In this document: positions 6,539 to 6,634 of the stretch, piece after piece
Position numbering within the stretch: position 1 is the first letter of the stretch
Layout of the letters: the number at the start of each line of letters is the position of its first letter
Assembly: GCA_022451445.1 (NCBI GenBank)
Contig: JAKUSY010000177.1
Coordinates: forward strand, 1 to 6,634
Direction: 5' to 3'
DNA length: 6,634 nucleotides
Source: Planctomycetota bacterium
GTDB lineage: Bacteria; Planctomycetota; UBA8108
The notes under the pieces: generated by a model
Databases searched by the model: none
What the model was told of the DNA's origin: nothing
Seen by the model: the letters and a program-made list of their open reading frames with translations, nothing else
Position numbers and translations under genes: made by a program

Positions 6539-6634
6539 ACTGGCTGATAGGCTATTAAGACCTTGTCTTCCAACGGAGGTTGAGAGTATATCGACCTGTC
6601 CGTATTTCGTGGAGAAAGAATCAGGATTTAAGGA
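6539..6634 (-). promoter_or_regulatory. ileS upstream leader, possible promoter region
   Basis: These 96 bases are AT-richer than the genes (42 of 96 are G or C), as expected for a promoter and leader. On the - strand TATACT (6585-6590) resembles a -10 box, but no good -35 lies 16-18 bases upstream. A small hairpin with arms AAGAC/GTCTT (6557-6569, three-base loop) ends 18 bases before the ileS ATG. The frame of ileS stays open to the window edge but contains no ATG, GTG or TTG, so extension of the protein from within the window is unlikely. I see no T-box specifier or antiterminator sequence, though only part of the region may be visible. Confidence 0.3.

Noticed and set aside
6539..6634. 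T-box riboswitch controlling ileS
   Set aside because: No T-box consensus or terminator/antiterminator pair is visible in the leader, and T-boxes are mainly a Firmicutes feature; the visible part is also short.
6575..6634. Divergent + strand gene starting in the leader (GGAGG at 6575-6579, GTG at 6609)
   Set aside because: The GGAGG is about 29 bases from that GTG, and only about eight codons are visible. The terminal AAGGA could serve a gene beyond the edge, but nothing in the window shows one.

Overview
This window is GC-rich and holds three protein genes, one of them cut by the left edge. From left to right they are: the 3' part of a PQQ-like beta-propeller protein gene on the + strand; a gene on the - strand for a secreted protein with the order DUF1080 (3-keto-disaccharide hydrolase family), ThuA-like, DUF1080; and a complete ileS for isoleucyl-tRNA synthetase, also on the - strand. 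A leader of about 96 bases upstream of ileS runs to the right edge. I see no tRNA, rRNA, CRISPR array, insertion sequence or phage gene.

The likely source is a member of the Planctomycetota or a relative (PVC group, Lentisphaerae-like). Secreted PQQ-like propellers and DUF1080/ThuA proteins are expanded in those phyla. The IleRS is of the long, eukaryote-like type, with signature segments that I recall from planctomycete, myxobacterial and similar sequences. This is inference from protein style, not from a search, and other GC-rich phyla are possible.

Layout. The propeller gene and the DUF1080/ThuA gene converge, with 52 bases between their stop codons that hold a GC-rich hairpin able to act on both strands. 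ileS lies upstream of the DUF1080/ThuA gene on the same strand. The 118 bases between them carry a GC palindrome followed by a T-run, which reads as the ileS terminator, so the two genes are probably separate transcription units. ileS is housekeeping. The DUF1080/ThuA protein fits extracytoplasmic sugar metabolism through 3-keto intermediates. The propeller is probably a secreted scaffold or binding protein of unknown partner; nothing in the sequence ties it functionally to its neighbour.

I did not find a convincing undescribed multi-gene system. The points most worth checking are a near-perfect 26-base inverted repeat inside the propeller coding sequence at the left edge, the three-domain sandwich, and the IleRS active-site variants (KESKR in place of KMSKS; loss of the usual cysteine pairs).
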